Origin: Desulfotalea sp.
Lineage (GTDB): Bacteria > Desulfobacterota > Desulfobulbia > Desulfobulbales > Desulfocapsaceae
Length of the DNA: 64,000 nucleotides
Assembly: GCA_002733995.1 (NCBI GenBank)
Contig: NVXR01000013.1
Span: forward strand, 21,211 to 85,210
Direction of reading: 5' to 3'
Position 1 is the first letter of the stretch, and each line of letters opens with the position of its first letter. Position numbers and translations under genes: made by a program. Positions 62,344 through 64,000 of this stretch are shown in pieces. Under the pieces are notes generated by a model. That model had not been told where the DNA came from and did not search any database. It saw only the letters and a list, made by a program, of their open reading frames with translations.

Positions 62344-62854
62344 TTCCTATCCGAAAGCACTCCCCGCACCGCCAGACAACAATACAACAATCACAACAGA
62401 TCTCATTAACAGCTGTGTGAGCGCGTCCAGACAAAGCCCCCGCAAACGAATCATACTGCCCCTCCACAAGACGCCGGAGGCAAGCCTGCACAGAATGCTT
62501 AACGCCATGCAGCCCGGTAGTTATATCCAGCCCCACCGCCACCTTTTCCCACCCAAGGCAGAGTCGGTCATTGTGCTTCAGGGAGCAATCTATGTCTTTA
62601 TTTTTCATGAGAATGGTAGCATAGATGAGATACAGACGATAGAGGCTGGTTCTCTTAATATCGGTATAGACTCCGAGCCGGGTGTGTTCCACACCTTTGT
62701 GGCAATTAAAGAGGATACGGTTCTTTTTGAGGTCAAACCAGGCCCATACAACCAGATGAACGACAAAGATTTTGCCCCATGGGCACCAAAAGAGGGCGCG
62801 CATGGGGCAAAAGAGTACTTAGACCATCTATATGAGATGGGAAACCTATGCTAG
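62327..62854 (+). CDS. WbuC-like cupin protein
   Basis: 175 residues from the ATG at 62327; a longer frame starts at 62279 within nudC. The cupin beta-barrel includes QPHRHLFPPKAESVIVLQG and the second motif GVFHTFVAIKEDTVLFEVKPG. This is as in WbuC-type proteins found with polysaccharide genes, but no such genes are near here. The two histidines and the Glu are potential metal ligands. It overlaps nudC by 17 bases, so it is coupled to it. Confidence 0.82.
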   Translation: MTTNDNSYPKALPAPPDNNTTITTDLINSCVSASRQSPRKRIILPLHKTPEASLHRMLNAMQPGSYIQPHRHLFPPKAESVIVLQGAIYVFIFHENGSIDEIQTIEAGSLNIGIDSEPGVFHTFVAIKEDTVLFEVKPGPYNQMNDKDFAPWAPKEGAHGAKEYLDHLYEMGNLC

Positions 62855-62859
62855 GTAAA

Positions 62860-63396
62860 TCATTTCTTTTGAAAAATCTGCATATAAAAATACATATTAA
62901 CTTCTACAAGTTTTGTAGGAGTAAGTGAAATTTTTGCTCTTAACTCTTCAGGGGAGGAACGCATCTTTAGAGGAGGACCACATGGCGTCTCTTCTTTTAT
63001 TACATTAACAATTGCAAGCTGAGCGTTTGGCCGCAGCACCCGCTGCATTTCTTCTTCAAACATCACAACCTGGGCAGGTGAAAATATATGAAATACCGTC
63101 GAAAGGTACACTAAATCAATGGAACAGGGTTCGAGTTTGGTTGTAGTGGTGATATCGCCCACGAGGGTCTCAATATTAGTGTCTATTACTTCTTCGTGCA
63201 GAGTATTAATAAGTTCCCGTCTATAATCAAGAGCATATATCTTGCCGCTATTGCCCACTAGTGTTGAAAATTTCTTAGCCATATATCCATCGCCGCATCC
63301 CGCATCAAGAATTGTCTGGCCAGGACATATCCCTAAATGGCTTAATATTTTTGTTGTGTCGAGTTGTTCTTCAGAAGATTTACGTTTTTTAGTCAT
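62860..63396 (-). CDS. class I SAM-dependent methyltransferase
   Basis: 178 residues. SAM-binding motif I is LDAGCGDGYMAKKF, followed by IYALDYR with the strand-2 acid and LVYLSTVFHIF. It is the UbiE/Methyltransf_11 type. The substrate is unknown. It converges with the WbuC-like gene, five bases apart. Confidence 0.88.
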   Translation of the reverse strand: MTKKRKSSEEQLDTTKILSHLGICPGQTILDAGCGDGYMAKKFSTLVGNSGKIYALDYRRELINTLHEEVIDTNIETLVGDITTTTKLEPCSIDLVYLSTVFHIFSPAQVVMFEEEMQRVLRPNAQLAIVNVIKEETPCGPPLKMRSSPEELRAKISLTPTKLVEVNMYFYMQIFQKK

Positions 63397-63426
63397 GGTT
63401 CCGTATCCGGTTAGGTGTAATTTAAA

Positions 63427-64000
63427 TTAAAAATTGTATCTGACAGCTGCGTAGATATTTGTATTATTCTCAAATTGTGAAAAAAAGGTCTCTGGCTCCT
63501 CTCCAAAAAAAATATTTGCTCCAGCCTCCAGCGCTATCTCATCGGTGTATTTATAATGTATGTTCGGACGCAGATATGCATCCTTATCACTTGATGAATA
63601 ATATGAGGCCAGAGACAGTTCCAAATTTTGACTCATTAACAATTTTGTTAACTGTAATGTGATGACATGTCTGTTTTCATCCTTAGCAGAAACTCCGCTA
63701 AAAGTTTCTTCATAGTTGTTATAATCCAATAGATGTTGAATGTAATACTGCAGGCTGACATTAAAATCTTTTGCCAGATCCATCGTATACCCTGCCAAGT
63801 AACGCATTTCCGAGTTAGCTGTCAAAGGATTTAGGCCATTCTTATCATCGACAGATTGATAAAAAGCAAATTCAATATTTCCGATACCTGGCCCAACCTG
63901 CCCTCTTATACTGGCGCCATATACATTAAGCTTAGAAAAGGTTGCTCTTCCTGACTCTGTTTGACTTGACGGCTGTTTCCAAAAACCGAAGTATCCATAG
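63427..64000 (-). CDS. outer-membrane beta-barrel protein, N-terminus outside window
   Basis: The frame is open to the window edge and ends in RYNF, a C-terminal aromatic residue typical of Bam-inserted barrels. The visible about 190 residues alternate hydrophobic and polar residues as amphipathic strands with short turns (for example NVSLQYYIQHLLDY, LELSLASYYSS). No tight family match is visible; a porin or related channel is the best guess. It sits 30 bp from the methyltransferase gene on the same strand. Confidence 0.8.
   Translation of the reverse strand, partial: YGYFGFWKQPSSQTESGRATFSKLNVYGASIRGQVGPGIGNIEFAFYQSVDDKNGLNPLTANSEMRYLAGYTMDLAKDFNVSLQYYIQHLLDYNNYEETFSGVSAKDENRHVITLQLTKLLMSQNLELSLASYYSSSDKDAYLRPNIHYKYTDEIALEAGANIFFGEEPETFFSQFENNTNIYAAVRYNF

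Overview
The window looks like chromosome from an anaerobic, Gram-negative, sulfate-reducer-type deltaproteobacterium, most likely Desulfobulbales and resembling Desulfotalea. This is inference from gene content: ferredoxin-carrying MinD ATPases beside an orange-protein-like NifX-fold gene, a monofunctional CO dehydrogenase with a CooA-type sensor, multihaem cytochromes, a PEP-CTERM protein and many sigma-54 elements. Outer-membrane and H-NS-family genes fit a Gram-negative. I saw no rRNA, tRNA, CRISPR array, insertion sequence or prophage. The window opens inside a MinD-like gene and closes inside an outer-membrane protein gene.

Region 1-8578 (minus strand) is the most coherent system. An operon of NifX/ORP-like protein, DUF5320-like protein, degenerate receiver and two MinD-ferredoxin ATPases lies behind a -24/-12 promoter and three tandem TCGCA dyads. 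Next to it is a PAS-AAA-Fis activator, translationally coupled to ybbA-ybbP-tesA-like genes. The layout parallels the sigma-54-controlled orange protein (orp) operons of Desulfovibrio. Region 8785-18536 holds tenA with a nine-codon mini-ORF in front, napGH without napA, an H-NS-like gene, a second sigma-54 activator, a universal stress protein gene with a textbook sigma-54 promoter, and the heterodimeric exporter pair mdlAB. A near-identical 18-bp motif precedes both the activator and the stress gene, suggesting one autoregulated unit.

Region 18645-33436 is mostly housekeeping and small genes: HAD phosphatase, HEAT-repeat protein, Lrp, a HEPN-like protein, prmA, htpX, yqeY, a MutT-like Nudix enzyme, an esterase, a DUF1992 protein, a zinc ribbon plus MinD-like ATPase, a PEP-CTERM protein with its own sigma-54 promoter, LysE exporter/AraC regulator and selO.

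Region 33717-40224 (minus strand) is respiratory and C1 metabolism: MFS transporter, cooA, cooS with a candidate CooA operator, then a terminator and a two-gene unit of tetrahaem NapC/NrfH-type and octaheme HAO-like cytochromes. A 51-codon gene with a strong ribosome-binding site lies at 40069-40224.

Region 40514-64000 contains signalling proteins (hybrid kinase with an orphan H-box, Roadblock/cNMP/PilZ protein, receiver-PATAN protein, receiver-zinc ribbon protein), slyX, a HicB-like orphan, a class IV aminotransferase, a UvrD-type helicase, a complete aceE-aceF-lpd pyruvate dehydrogenase operon, a nitroreductase, rsgA, pyruvate kinase, nudC, a WbuC-like cupin, a methyltransferase and a partial outer-membrane barrel.
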